A stretch of 64,000 nt of DNA from positions 2,475,501-2,539,500 of the forward strand of contig NZ_CP011774.1 in NCBI RefSeq assembly GCF_001412535.1, given 5' to 3'. Shown in pieces: positions 42,659 through 50,908 of this stretch (position 1 is the first letter of the stretch; every line of letters begins with the position of its first letter). Below the pieces are notes generated by a model that worked only from the letters and a program-made list of their open reading frames with translations, was not told the origin of the DNA and ran no database searches. The position numbers and the translations under genes were made by a program. The DNA is from Limnohabitans sp. 63ED37-2 (GTDB taxonomy: Bacteria > Pseudomonadota > Gammaproteobacteria > Burkholderiales > Burkholderiaceae_C).

Positions 42659-45646
42659 ATGAGCAACGCACCCGCCACCCCGGTCACACAGCCCGGCCTT
42701 GAGAGCCTGTCCAAATCGTTTGAACCCGCTGCGCTGGAAGCCCATTGGGGCCCCGAGTGGGAAAAACGCGGCTACGGCGTGGCCGGTTTCAGGGGTACCC
42801 AAGCGCCCAAAGACGGTGCACCGGCTTTTGCCATCCAGCTGCCCCCGCCCAACGTGACCGGCACCCTGCACATGGGCCACGCGTTCAACCAGACCATCAT
42901 GGACTCGTTGACCCGTTACCACCGCATGCTGGGCCACAACACCGCTTGGATTCCGGGCACCGACCACGCAGGCATTGCCACGCAAATCGTGGTGGAGCGC
43001 CAGCTGCAAGCCAAAGGCATCAGCCGCCATGACATGGGCCCTACGCCTGCCGAAGCCCGCAAGAACTTTGTGAGCAAGGTCTGGGAATGGAAAGAAGAAT
43101 CGGGCAACACCATCACCAGCCAAATGCGCCGCATGGGCGACAGCGTGGACTGGAGCCGCGAATACTTCACGATGGACCCCAAGCTGTCCAAGACCGTGAC
43201 CGAGACCTTTGTGCAGCTGTACGAGCAAGGCCTGATTTACCGCGGCAAACGCTTGGTGAACTGGGACCCGGTGTTGCAAAGCGCGGTGTCCGACCTGGAA
43301 GTGGAAAGCGCCGAGGAAGACGGCTCGATGTGGCACATCCGTTACGACCTGGTGGACGGGTCCGGCAGTGTGACTGTCGCCACCACCCGCCCCGAAACCC
43401 TGCTGGGCGACGTGGCCGTGATGGTCCACCCCGAAGACGAGCGCTACAAACACCTGATTGGCCAACAGGTCAATCTGCCACTGTGCGGCCGTACCATCCC
43501 CGTGATTGGCGACGATTACGTGGACAAAGACTTCGGCACGGGCGTGGTGAAGGTCACGCCCGCACACGACACCAACGACTATGCTGTCGGCCAGCGCCAC
43601 AAGCTGGAGATGATCTGCGTGCTGAATCTGGACGCAACCATCAACCACAACGCGCCCGAGAAATACCGAGGCCTGGACCGCTTTGTGGCCCGTAAGGCCG
43701 TGGTGGCCGACCTGGAAGCTGCAGGCGCATTGGTCGAAGTGAAAAAACACAAACTCATGGTGCCCCGCTGCGCCCGCACGGGCCAAGTGATTGAGCCCAT
43801 GCTGACCGACCAGTGGTTCGTGGCCATGAACCAAGTGGGTCGTGGCGACGCCACCGGTAAGAGCATTGCCCAAAAAGCCATTGACGCCGTGCAGTCTGGC
43901 CAAGTGAGCTTTGTGCCCGAAAACTGGGTGAACACCTACAACCAGTGGATGAACAACATCACCGACTGGTGCATCTCGCGCCAGCTCTGGTGGGGCCACC
44001 AGATTCCCGCTTGGTACGACGAAGACGGCAAGGTGTACGTGGCCCGCAACGAAGCCGAAGCACAGGCCCAAGCCCCTGGCAAAACGCTCAAGCGCGACGA
44101 AGACGTGCTGGACACCTGGTACTCCAGCGCACTGGTCCCATTCAGCACCATGGGTTGGCCCCACCACAACGCAGCGGTCGGCAGTGGTGCCGCCGGATCG
44201 GGCGATTTGGCGAGCGCAGCGAGTATGAGCACGACCGGCGGTGCCACTGCCGACAGCGGCACAGACTACGACCTCTACCTGCCGTCTTCCGTTTTGGTGA
44301 CCGGCTACGACATCATCTTCTTCTGGGTCGCCCGGATGATCATGATGACCACGCACTTCACCGGCAAAGTGCCCTTCAAACACGTCTACATCCACGGCCT
44401 GGTGCTCGATGCCCAAGGCAAGAAGATGAGCAAGTCTGAAGGCAACGTGCTCGACCCGGTTGACTTGATCGACGGCATCACCTTGGAGCCATTGCTCGAC
44501 AAACGCACCCAAGGCCTGCGCAAACCCGAGACCGCGCCCAAAGTCCGCAAACAAACCGAAAAAGAATTCCCCGAAGGCATTCCGGCCTATGGCGCCGACG
44601 CCCTGCGCTTCACTTTTGCGTCTCTAGCAACGTTAGGCCGAAGTATCAACTTCGACTCCAAGCGCTGCGAGGGTTACCGCAACTTCTGCAACAAGCTGTG
44701 GAACGCCACCCGCTTTGTGCTGATGAACTGCGAGGCCCAAGACTGCGGCCTGAAAGAACACACCAAAGCCGAATGCGCTGTGGGCGGCCCAGCCCACGGT
44801 TACCTGGCCTTCAGCCAAGCCGACCGCTGGATCAGCTCGCAGCTGCAACGCGTCGAAGCCGAGGTGGCCAAAGGCTTTGCCGAGTACCGCCTCGACAACG
44901 TGGCCAACACAATTTATGACTTCGTTTGGAACGAGTTCTGCGACTGGTACCTCGAAATCGCCAAGGTGCAGATCAACATCGGCAACGAGGCGCAACAACG
45001 CGCCACACGACGCACCCTGATCCGCACGCTTGAGACCATCATGCGTTTGGCACACCCCATCATCCCCTTCATCACCGAAGAGCTTTGGCAAAAAGTGTCG
45101 GTGGTCGCAGGCCGTCCGGGCGAGTCGGTCAGCATCGCGGCCTACCCCGTGAGCCAGCCCGAACGCATCGACTTGGATGCCGAAGCCCATGTGGCCAAGC
45201 TCAAAACCCTGGTGGATGCTTGCCGCAACTTGCGCGGCGAAATGAACGTCTCACCGTCCACCCGCATGCCCCTGTATGTGCTGGGCGACACCAGCTTCAT
45301 GCAAAGCGCTGCGCCCGTGCTGCAGTCGCTTGCCAAGTTGAGCGAAGTCAAGGTGTTCGAGACCGAGGCCGAATGGATCGCCGCCGCCCAGGCCGCGCCT
45401 GTGGCCGTGGTGGGTGAAGCGCGTTTGTGCCTTTTCATCGAAGTGGATGCGGCCGCAGAAAAAATCCGCTTGAGCAAGGAAGTGGCTCGCCTCGAAGGCG
45501 AAATCACCAAGGCCAATGCCAAGCTGGGCAACGAGGCCTTTGTGGCCAAGGCCCCGCAAGCCGTGCTCGACGAAACCAAAAAGCGCGTGGCCGACTTTGG
45601 GGCCACACTCGACAAAATCCGCCAGCAACTGCAACGCTTGGGCTGA
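42659..45646 (+). CDS. valS: Valyl-tRNA synthetase ValS with in-frame palindromic insertion
   Basis: Class I aminoacyl-tRNA synthetase charging tRNA-Val. The 995-aa protein has the HIGH variant in PPPNVTGTLHMGHAF, a CP1 editing domain (TTRPETLLGD, GTGVVKVTPAHD), KMSKSEGN, an anticodon-binding helical domain, and a C-terminal coiled coil. Residues 507-532, between DTWYSSALVPFSTMGWP and SSVLVTGYDIIFFW, are a Gly/Ala/Ser-rich stretch encoded exactly by the palindrome at 44177-44254. Other ValS proteins have only about ten residues there. The rest of the catalytic core is normal. Confidence 0.96.
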   Translation: MSNAPATPVTQPGLESLSKSFEPAALEAHWGPEWEKRGYGVAGFRGTQAPKDGAPAFAIQLPPPNVTGTLHMGHAFNQTIMDSLTRYHRMLGHNTAWIPGTDHAGIATQIVVERQLQAKGISRHDMGPTPAEARKNFVSKVWEWKEESGNTITSQMRRMGDSVDWSREYFTMDPKLSKTVTETFVQLYEQGLIYRGKRLVNWDPVLQSAVSDLEVESAEEDGSMWHIRYDLVDGSGSVTVATTRPETLLGDVAVMVHPEDERYKHLIGQQVNLPLCGRTIPVIGDDYVDKDFGTGVVKVTPAHDTNDYAVGQRHKLEMICVLNLDATINHNAPEKYRGLDRFVARKAVVADLEAAGALVEVKKHKLMVPRCARTGQVIEPMLTDQWFVAMNQVGRGDATGKSIAQKAIDAVQSGQVSFVPENWVNTYNQWMNNITDWCISRQLWWGHQIPAWYDEDGKVYVARNEAEAQAQAPGKTLKRDEDVLDTWYSSALVPFSTMGWPHHNAAVGSGAAGSGDLASAASMSTTGGATADSGTDYDLYLPSSVLVTGYDIIFFWVARMIMMTTHFTGKVPFKHVYIHGLVLDAQGKKMSKSEGNVLDPVDLIDGITLEPLLDKRTQGLRKPETAPKVRKQTEKEFPEGIPAYGADALRFTFASLATLGRSINFDSKRCEGYRNFCNKLWNATRFVLMNCEAQDCGLKEHTKAECAVGGPAHGYLAFSQADRWISSQLQRVEAEVAKGFAEYRLDNVANTIYDFVWNEFCDWYLEIAKVQINIGNEAQQRATRRTLIRTLETIMRLAHPIIPFITEELWQKVSVVAGRPGESVSIAAYPVSQPERIDLDAEAHVAKLKTLVDACRNLRGEMNVSPSTRMPLYVLGDTSFMQSAAPVLQSLAKLSEVKVFETEAEWIAAAQAAPVAVVGEARLCLFIEVDAAAEKIRLSKEVARLEGEITKANAKLGNEAFVAKAPQAVLDETKKRVADFGATLDKIRQQLQRLG
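44177..44254 (+). repeat. 78-bp palindromic element inserted in frame in valS
   Basis: The left arm (44177-44203) and right arm (44229-44254) are imperfect inverted repeats of about 26 bp. The outermost 20 bp match at 18 positions (GTCGGCAGTGG... and ...CCACTGCCGAC). The loop (44204-44228) begins GATTTGGCGAGCGCAGCG. The element is 78 bp, exactly codons 507-532, so the frame is kept. A similar loop is found in the 61380-61455 palindrome. Structure is seen directly; mobility is inferred. Confidence 0.7.
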
Positions 45647-45672
45647 AGCCCTGCGTGAACAAGGAATCGACC

Positions 45673-46551
45673 ATGAGCCACAACGTCATCCGCAAAGCCG
45701 TGTTCCCTGTTGCCGGTTTGGGCACGCGCTTTTTGCCCGCCACCAAAGCCGCTCCCAAAGAAATGCTGCCCGTGGTCGACAAGCCGCTGATCCAGTACGC
45801 GGTCGAAGAAGCCTATGCGGCGGGTGTTCGGCACATGATCTTTGTGACGGGCCGCAGCAAGCGCGCCATCGAAGACCACTTTGACACCGCCTACGAACTC
45901 GAAAGCGAACTCGAAGCGGCCCACAAAGACGAATTGCTGGCCTTGGTGCGATCAGTGCAACCCGATGACATGGTGTGCGCTTATGTGCGGCAAAACCGCA
46001 TGCTGGGCTTGGGTCACGCCGTGCTCTGCGCCGAGCCCCTGGTGGGGAATGAACCGTTTGCTGTGCTGTTGGCCGATGACCTGATGGTCAACTCGGGCCC
46101 TTCCATCCTGTCCCAGATGGTCGAGGCTTACACCAAGCAAGGCCGCTCGGTATTGGCGGTGCAAGAAGTCCCACTCGAACAGGTCAAGCGCTACGGCATC
46201 GTGGCCGGAGAACCCGCAGGCAAACAGCTCATCCGTGTTGAACAAATTGTGGAAAAACCCAGCCCGGACAAAGCGCCTTCACGCATGGGCGTGGCGGGCC
46301 GCTACATCCTCACGCCGGGCATTTTTGACGAGATCCGCAACCAGCCCACTGGCGTGGGCGGCGAGATCCAGCTCACCGATGCGATTGCCCGCCTGATGCA
46401 GCGCGAAGCCGTTTATGCCTTTCAGTACCAAGGAAAGCGCTACGACTGCGGCAGCAAGGAAGGCTTTTTAGAAGCCACGGTGGAGTTGGCTTTGCAGCAC
46501 CCGCAGGTCGGCGCGTCGTTCCGCGACTACCTCAAAGGCTTGAGCCTCTGA
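45673..46551 (+). CDS. galU: UTP-glucose-1-phosphate uridylyltransferase GalU
   Basis: Makes UDP-glucose for LPS, capsule and osmoprotective sugars. The 292-aa protein has the nucleotidyltransferase signature FPVAGLGTRFLPATKAAPKEM, DKPLIQYAVEE, LGHAVLCAEP, LLADD, and the VGGEIQLTDAI block. The ATG at 45673 begins the conserved N terminus; the frame extends upstream into valS. It lies 26 bp after valS and converges on the tusA-like gene 6 bp downstream, with no clear terminator between them. Confidence 0.95.
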   Translation: MSHNVIRKAVFPVAGLGTRFLPATKAAPKEMLPVVDKPLIQYAVEEAYAAGVRHMIFVTGRSKRAIEDHFDTAYELESELEAAHKDELLALVRSVQPDDMVCAYVRQNRMLGLGHAVLCAEPLVGNEPFAVLLADDLMVNSGPSILSQMVEAYTKQGRSVLAVQEVPLEQVKRYGIVAGEPAGKQLIRVEQIVEKPSPDKAPSRMGVAGRYILTPGIFDEIRNQPTGVGGEIQLTDAIARLMQREAVYAFQYQGKRYDCGSKEGFLEATVELALQHPQVGASFRDYLKGLSL

Positions 46552-46557
46552 TCGGGT

Positions 46558-46788
46558 TCAACGCCGTTTGAGTGCAAACACAAACGCTGTTTCGGTCTTT
46601 TCTTGCATCAACAAATCGTTGCCGGTCTGCCGGGCAAAGGCCTCAAAGTCACGCCAGGCGCCCGGGTCGGTCGCCGTCACTTTGAGCACCTGACCGCTGC
46701 TCATCTCGTTCAGGGCCTTCTTGGCCTTCAAGATCGGCAAAGGGCAGTTCAGGCCGCTGGTGTCTATTTCTTTATCGATGTGCATCAT
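46558..46788 (-). CDS. TusA-family sulfur carrier protein
   Basis: A 76-aa SirA/TusA-fold protein with the persulfide-carrying Cys in DTSGLNCPLPILKAKKAL (about C14) and a VTATDPGAWRDFEAFAR core. TusA-like proteins relay sulfur from cysteine desulfurases for tRNA thiolation or other sulfur metabolism. The ATG at 46788 overlaps the NUDIX stop (ATGA); a second ATG follows at 46785. It is the last gene of a probable cysM-nudix-tusA operon. Confidence 0.9.
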   Translation of the reverse strand: MMHIDKEIDTSGLNCPLPILKAKKALNEMSSGQVLKVTATDPGAWRDFEAFARQTGNDLLMQEKTETAFVFALKRR

Positions 46789-47342
46789 GTGTCCTGATTC
46801 GCTTCCTGGCTCTGTGCGGCACGCTCTTCCCATGACATGAACTTCGGCTCAATGCCGATGGTGCGCAACCAGTCGCCCAAGGCGTAACCGGTGCCTGCGG
46901 GCCAGCAAATCAAGTCTTTGAAGTCGAACATCTTGTACTCGGCCAACTCGGGCGACAAACGCACCTCGCCTTCGGCCACCGCGTGGTAGGCAATGATCAC
47001 CTGGTTCATGCGCTGGAAGTCGTAAACGCCAATCAGCTTGAGGGCAGAAACCTTGAGGTTGGTTTCTTCGGCAATCTCGCGGGTGATGCCTTCTTCGGGC
47101 GTTTCTCCCGCCTCCATGAAGCCAGTGATCAACGCAAAACGCCGCCCCGGCCAGGCCGCATTGCGGGCCAACAAAATTTGGTCGCCCACTTGCACAATGC
47201 CCGCCAGCACGGGCGTGGGGTTGTTCCAGTGTGTGAAATCGCAGGCGGTGCAACGCAGGCGCATGGTTTCGCCCCCGTCTTCCATTTGCGAGAGCCAAGC
47301 CAGGGGACTGGCACACATGGGACAAAAACGAAATTCAGCCAT
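46785..47342 (-). CDS. NUDIX hydrolase with N-terminal zinc ribbon
   Basis: A 185-aa NudC/NADH-pyrophosphatase-like protein. C7/C10 and C31/C34 form a zinc ribbon (FCPMCASPL, LRCTACDFTHWN). The NUDIX box reads GFMEAGETPEEGITREIAEE, complete for catalysis. The NudC marker SQPWPFPxS is absent, so it may hydrolyse a different dinucleotide. It lies 11 bp after cysM and overlaps tusA by 4 bp. Confidence 0.87.
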   Translation of the reverse strand: MAEFRFCPMCASPLAWLSQMEDGGETMRLRCTACDFTHWNNPTPVLAGIVQVGDQILLARNAAWPGRRFALITGFMEAGETPEEGITREIAEETNLKVSALKLIGVYDFQRMNQVIIAYHAVAEGEVRLSPELAEYKMFDFKDLICWPAGTGYALGDWLRTIGIEPKFMSWEERAAQSQEANQDT

Positions 47343-47353
47343 GAAGCCTCCGG

Positions 47354-48256
47354 TCAGGCGGGGAAAACGCCCGTGGACAGGTAACGGTCACCACGATCGC
47401 AGACGATGAACACGATGGTGGCGTTTTGCGCCGTTTTGGCCACTTGCTGGGCCACCCAGCAAGCACCAGCCGCCGAGATACCGGCAAAGATACCTTCGGA
47501 CCGCGCCATCTGGCGGCAGGTTTCTTCGGCGTCGTTTTGGCTCACGTAAATCAGCTCGTCCACCTGGCTCGGATCGTAAATTTTGGGCAGGTATTCCTCG
47601 GGCCATTTGCGGATGCCCGGAATACGCGAGCCCTCGCTGGGCTGGGCACCGATGATGCGGATGGCCGGGTTCTTTTCTTTCAAGAACCGCGACACGCCCG
47701 TGATGGTGCCGGTGGTGCCCATGGCACTCACAAAGTGGGTGACTTTGCCGCCGGTTTGCTCCCAAATTTCGGGGCCGGTGGTTTCGTAATGGATGCGCGG
47801 GTTGTCGGCGTTGGCAAACTGGTCCAGGATGCGGCCCTTGCCTTGCGCGGCCATGTTGTCGGCCAAGTCACGGGCGTATTCCATGCCGCCGCTTTTGGGC
47901 GTGAGGATCAACTCGGCACCAAACGCCTTCATGGTCTGAGCGCGTTCAATCGACAAGTCCTCGGGCATGATCAAGACCATGCGGTAACCCTTGATGGCGG
48001 CCGCCATGGCCAGCGCAATGCCGGTGTTGCCGGATGTCGCCTCGATCAGGGTGTCACCCGGCTTGATCTCGCCGCGCTCTTCAGCACGACGGATCATTGA
48101 TAAGGCGGGGCGGTCTTTGACGGAGCCCGCTGGGTTGTTGCCCTCGAGCTTGCCCAAGATCACATTGTTTCGGGCCGCCATATCGGCAGCCCCCAAGCGC
48201 TGCAAAGCCACCAAAGGTGTTTTGCCGATTGCATCTTCAATGGTTGGATAAATCAT
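47354..48256 (-). CDS. cysM: Cysteine synthase B CysM
   Basis: PLP-dependent enzyme of the CysM class, which accepts sulfide or thiosulfate. The 300-aa protein has K47 in LEGNNPAGSVKDR, TSGNTGIALAM, the CysM-type block HYETTGPEIWEQTGGKVTHFVSAMGTTGTI, RKWPEEYLP, and DRGDRYLSTGVF. These match CysM over CysK. The ATG at 48256 begins the conserved region. It heads the cysM-nudix-tusA run and is divergent from tRNA-Leu. Confidence 0.94.
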   Translation of the reverse strand: MIYPTIEDAIGKTPLVALQRLGAADMAARNNVILGKLEGNNPAGSVKDRPALSMIRRAEERGEIKPGDTLIEATSGNTGIALAMAAAIKGYRMVLIMPEDLSIERAQTMKAFGAELILTPKSGGMEYARDLADNMAAQGKGRILDQFANADNPRIHYETTGPEIWEQTGGKVTHFVSAMGTTGTITGVSRFLKEKNPAIRIIGAQPSEGSRIPGIRKWPEEYLPKIYDPSQVDELIYVSQNDAEETCRQMARSEGIFAGISAAGACWVAQQVAKTAQNATIVFIVCDRGDRYLSTGVFPA

Positions 48257-48294
48257 GCCAATAATGTGCCATAATTCGGGTCTCCACACATTCC

Positions 48295-48379
48295 GCCCGG
48301 GTGGTGAAATTGGTAGACTCAGGGGACTCAAAATCCCCCGCCGCAAGGCGTGCCGGTTCGAGTCCGGCCCCGGGCACCA
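48295..48379 (+). tRNA. tRNA-Leu (anticodon CAA)
   Basis: An 85-nt class II tRNA: acceptor GCCCGGG/CCCGGGC, D loop with AAATTGGTAGAC, anticodon stem GGGGA/TCCCC around CTCAAAA (anticodon CAA, reading UUG), a variable arm CGCCGCAAGGCG, T arm GCCGGTTCGAGTCCGGC, discriminator A, encoded CCA. A CATAAT at 48270-48275 is a possible -10 box. Confidence 0.97.
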
Positions 48380-48383
48380 AACT

Positions 48384-48420
48384 AAAAAGCCGCAAGTTCA
48401 CGCAACTTGCGGCTTTTTTC
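48384..48420 (+). terminator. Terminator after tRNA-Leu
   Basis: AAAAAGCCGCAAGTT, a short loop (CACGC) and AACTTGCGGCTTTTTT form a 15-bp stem with flanking A and T runs. It ends the tRNA unit and, read on the minus strand, the hslR gene whose stop is at 48434. Confidence 0.92.
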
Positions 48421-48433
48421 TTGGGTTTTCAGA

Positions 48434-48835
48434 TCAATCGATCCCCGCACTCCAACGGTCGTTCCAATTGCGCTCAATCTGCCGGCGGTCGCGTTTGGTG
48501 GGGCGGCCCTGCTCAATGCTGAGTGCGGGCTCGCGGGCCAAGCGGTTTTGCTCGGCGGCTTTTTGGCGGGCCGCGATGCTTTCCGGGGTTTCTGTGTAGA
48601 GCAGCTGCGCCACCGGCGCCGGGCCACGCACGCCGCTCAGACCTTGCACCACCACCGTGCGCTCCACCGCGCCTTGGCGCAGACACACGGTGTCGCCGGG
48701 TTTGACCTCTTTGGACGGCTTGGCGTCTTGCCCGTTGACCTGCACACGGTTCTTGCCGATCTCATCGCTGGCCAGGCTGCGGGTTTTGTAAAACCGAGCT
48801 GCCCACAGCCATTTGTCAATGCGCAGGGAAGTCAT
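48434..48835 (-). CDS. hslR: Heat shock protein Hsp15-like (HslR)
   Basis: A 133-aa S4-domain protein. It begins LRIDKWLWAARFYKTRSLA, has the S4 turn NRVQVNGQDAKPSKEVKPGD, and ends in a basic tail (RPTKRDRRQIER). Hsp15 binds 50S subunits that carry stalled nascent chains and helps recycle them after heat shock. The start overlaps the stop of the upstream SDR gene (ATGA). Confidence 0.92.
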   Translation of the reverse strand: MTSLRIDKWLWAARFYKTRSLASDEIGKNRVQVNGQDAKPSKEVKPGDTVCLRQGAVERTVVVQGLSGVRGPAPVAQLLYTETPESIAARQKAAEQNRLAREPALSIEQGRPTKRDRRQIERNWNDRWSAGID

Positions 48836-49794
48836 CGCGTCCCCAAAAACAAAGCGCCTTGCGGGCTCAGGCCGTCACGCACATGCGGGTAATGCAAGCG
48901 GACTTTCAACTCTTTTTTCATGCGGGTGTTGTCCAGCCGCCGCGACTCGCTCATGAAGCTCAGCAGCATCAGGGGCAAGGCGGTGTTGGCATCGTGGCGT
49001 GAAATCCGTGGAGGCTTGGCCAAGCCATACAGGCCAGCGGCCAAGTCAAAGTAGTCACCCATTTTCAAATCGGTGTCGTCGGTCACGTTGACCACGCGCT
49101 GGGGCTTGCCGCGCCACAAAGCGGCGGCGCAGGCCCGGGCCAGATCGTTGGCGTGGATGTGGTTGGTGTACACATCTTCTTTGGCCACCAGCACGGGCGT
49201 GCCCTTGAGCAAACGCTCACGGGGCGTTCCGCCTTCGCGGTCGGGGGCGTAAATGCCGGGGATGCGCAGCACACTCACCCGCACGCCACTGCGCCCCAGA
49301 AAACGCATCCAATTTTCCGCGTCCACCCGGCGCTGGGCGCGGGAGGTGTGGGGGTTCACGGTTCGGGTCTCATCCACCCGTTGCCCGGCGCAGTCGCCAT
49401 AAACCCCGGTGGTCGATCCATAAACCAATGCCTGTGGTGCCGTGCGCAAGCGCAAAGCACGCACCAAGGCCAAACTGCGCGGATCTCGGTCCGAACCCCC
49501 TTGCCGGTCGGTGGGCGGTGGGGCCAGGTGGATGACCCGGTGTGCGATGCCTGCCAGGCGTTTCAGGCTGGCCGCATCGTCCAGGTTGCCAGACAAAGGG
49601 GTGATGCCACAAGCCCGCAGCAGCCGCACGCGCTCTGGAGAAGAGGTCAGCGCCATCAGGCGCACCCGCTGGCCTTGCGGCGCCCCCAGCTGACCCGCGG
49701 TGCGCAAGCCCACATCGCCACAGCCCACGATCAAAACACGCTGGCGGCGAAAGCGGGCAGGCCGTGCGCCCAGGGGGGTTTGGTTTGAAGGCAA
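48832..49794 (-). CDS. NAD-dependent epimerase/dehydratase (SDR family, YeeZ-like)
   Basis: A 320-aa SDR-fold protein. The nucleotide loop is VGCGDVGLRTAGQL near residues 23-36, a variant of GxxGxxG. An STTGVYGD segment and an RIPGIYAPDREGG block follow, as in YeeZ-type atypical extended SDRs. The canonical YxxxK motif is not evident, so catalysis is uncertain. It is translationally coupled to hslR (4-bp overlap) and divergent from the ferredoxin-reductase. Confidence 0.82.
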   Translation of the reverse strand: MPSNQTPLGARPARFRRQRVLIVGCGDVGLRTAGQLGAPQGQRVRLMALTSSPERVRLLRACGITPLSGNLDDAASLKRLAGIAHRVIHLAPPPTDRQGGSDRDPRSLALVRALRLRTAPQALVYGSTTGVYGDCAGQRVDETRTVNPHTSRAQRRVDAENWMRFLGRSGVRVSVLRIPGIYAPDREGGTPRERLLKGTPVLVAKEDVYTNHIHANDLARACAAALWRGKPQRVVNVTDDTDLKMGDYFDLAAGLYGLAKPPRISRHDANTALPLMLLSFMSESRRLDNTRMKKELKVRLHYPHVRDGLSPQGALFLGTR

Positions 49795-49841
49795 AATCAG
49801 GGGTTCCGGGTGATATTCACACCCTCTAGGATACCCAAAAG

Positions 49842-50882
49842 ATGAGCTTTCAAATTTCTGTGCAGCCCAGTGGCCGCAGCTTCACCGCCGACGACAACGA
49901 AACCCTGCTGGCAGCTGGCATCCGCCAAGGCATTGGCCTGCCCTATGGCTGCAAAGACGGCGCTTGCGGTTCGTGCAAATGCAAAAAAATCTCGGGCACC
50001 GTGGTGCATGGCCCGCACCAGGACAAAGCCCTGTCTGCAGACGAAGAAGCCCAGGGCTTGGTGCTGACCTGCTGCGCCACCGCCCAAAGCGATGTGGTGC
50101 TTGAATCCAAACAGGTGACCGCAGAAGGCGGCTTGCCCGTCAAGAAGATGCCGGTGCGTGTGGTGAGTCTGGAGAAAAAGTCTCACGACGTGATCGTGCT
50201 GAAACTGCAACTGCCCGCCAACGATGTGATGAAGTTCCACGCGGGCCAGTACATCGAGTTTTTGCTGCGCGACGGCTCTCGCCGCAGCTACAGCATGGCC
50301 AATGCGCCGCACACCCTCGAGGTGGCGCCACCCACGGTGGAGCTGCACATCCGCCACATGCCCGGAGGCAAGTTCACCGACCCGGTGTTCACCACCATGA
50401 AGGAAAAAGACATCCTGCGTGCCGAAGGCCCGTACGGCAGCTTCTACTTGCGTGAAGACAGCAACAAGCCCATGGTGCTGCTGGCCTCGGGCACGGGCTT
50501 TGCGCCCATCAAGGCGCTGATCGAACACATGCAGCACCGCGGCATCACCCGCCCCGCCACCCTTTACTGGGGCGGCCGCCGCCCAGCCGATTTGTACATG
50601 GCCGATTGGGTCGAGGCCCGTTTGGCCGAGATGCCCAACCTGCGCTACGTGCCCGTGATCTCAAACGCTGAGGCCGAAGACAACTGGACAGGCCGCACGG
50701 GTTTTGTGCACCAGGCGGTTTTGCAAGACTTCCCCGATTTGTCGGGCCACCAGGTTTATGCCTGTGGTGCCCCCATCGTGGTGGACTCGGCCAAACGCGA
50801 CTATGCGGCGCTGGGCCATCTGCCTGAAGAAGAGTTTTACGCCGATTCATTCACGTCCGAGGCCGACAAAGCCAAGGCTTGA
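49842..50882 (+). CDS. 2Fe-2S ferredoxin-NAD(P)H reductase (AscD/CDP-6-deoxyglucoseen-reductase-like)
   Basis: A 346-aa electron-transfer flavoprotein. The N-terminal plant-type [2Fe-2S] domain has CKDGACGSCKC and a later C (LTCCA). The FNR-like module has RSYSMANAP (FAD), GSFYLRE, ASGTGFAPIKALIE (NAD(P)H) and a terminal F/Y-rich end. It is commonly annotated as CDP-6-deoxy-delta-3,4-glucoseen reductase, but no deoxysugar genes are nearby, so its physiological partner is unknown. It is 26 bp upstream of the Bug gene. Confidence 0.87.
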   Translation: MSFQISVQPSGRSFTADDNETLLAAGIRQGIGLPYGCKDGACGSCKCKKISGTVVHGPHQDKALSADEEAQGLVLTCCATAQSDVVLESKQVTAEGGLPVKKMPVRVVSLEKKSHDVIVLKLQLPANDVMKFHAGQYIEFLLRDGSRRSYSMANAPHTLEVAPPTVELHIRHMPGGKFTDPVFTTMKEKDILRAEGPYGSFYLREDSNKPMVLLASGTGFAPIKALIEHMQHRGITRPATLYWGGRRPADLYMADWVEARLAEMPNLRYVPVISNAEAEDNWTGRTGFVHQAVLQDFPDLSGHQVYACGAPIVVDSAKRDYAALGHLPEEEFYADSFTSEADKAKA

Positions 50883-50908
50883 AGTTGACCTGTTTCACGG
50901 AGCATCCC

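Noticed and set aside
42506..44554. 682-aa minus-strand open frame
   Set aside because: Antisense to valS; His/Val/Gly-rich shadow composition.
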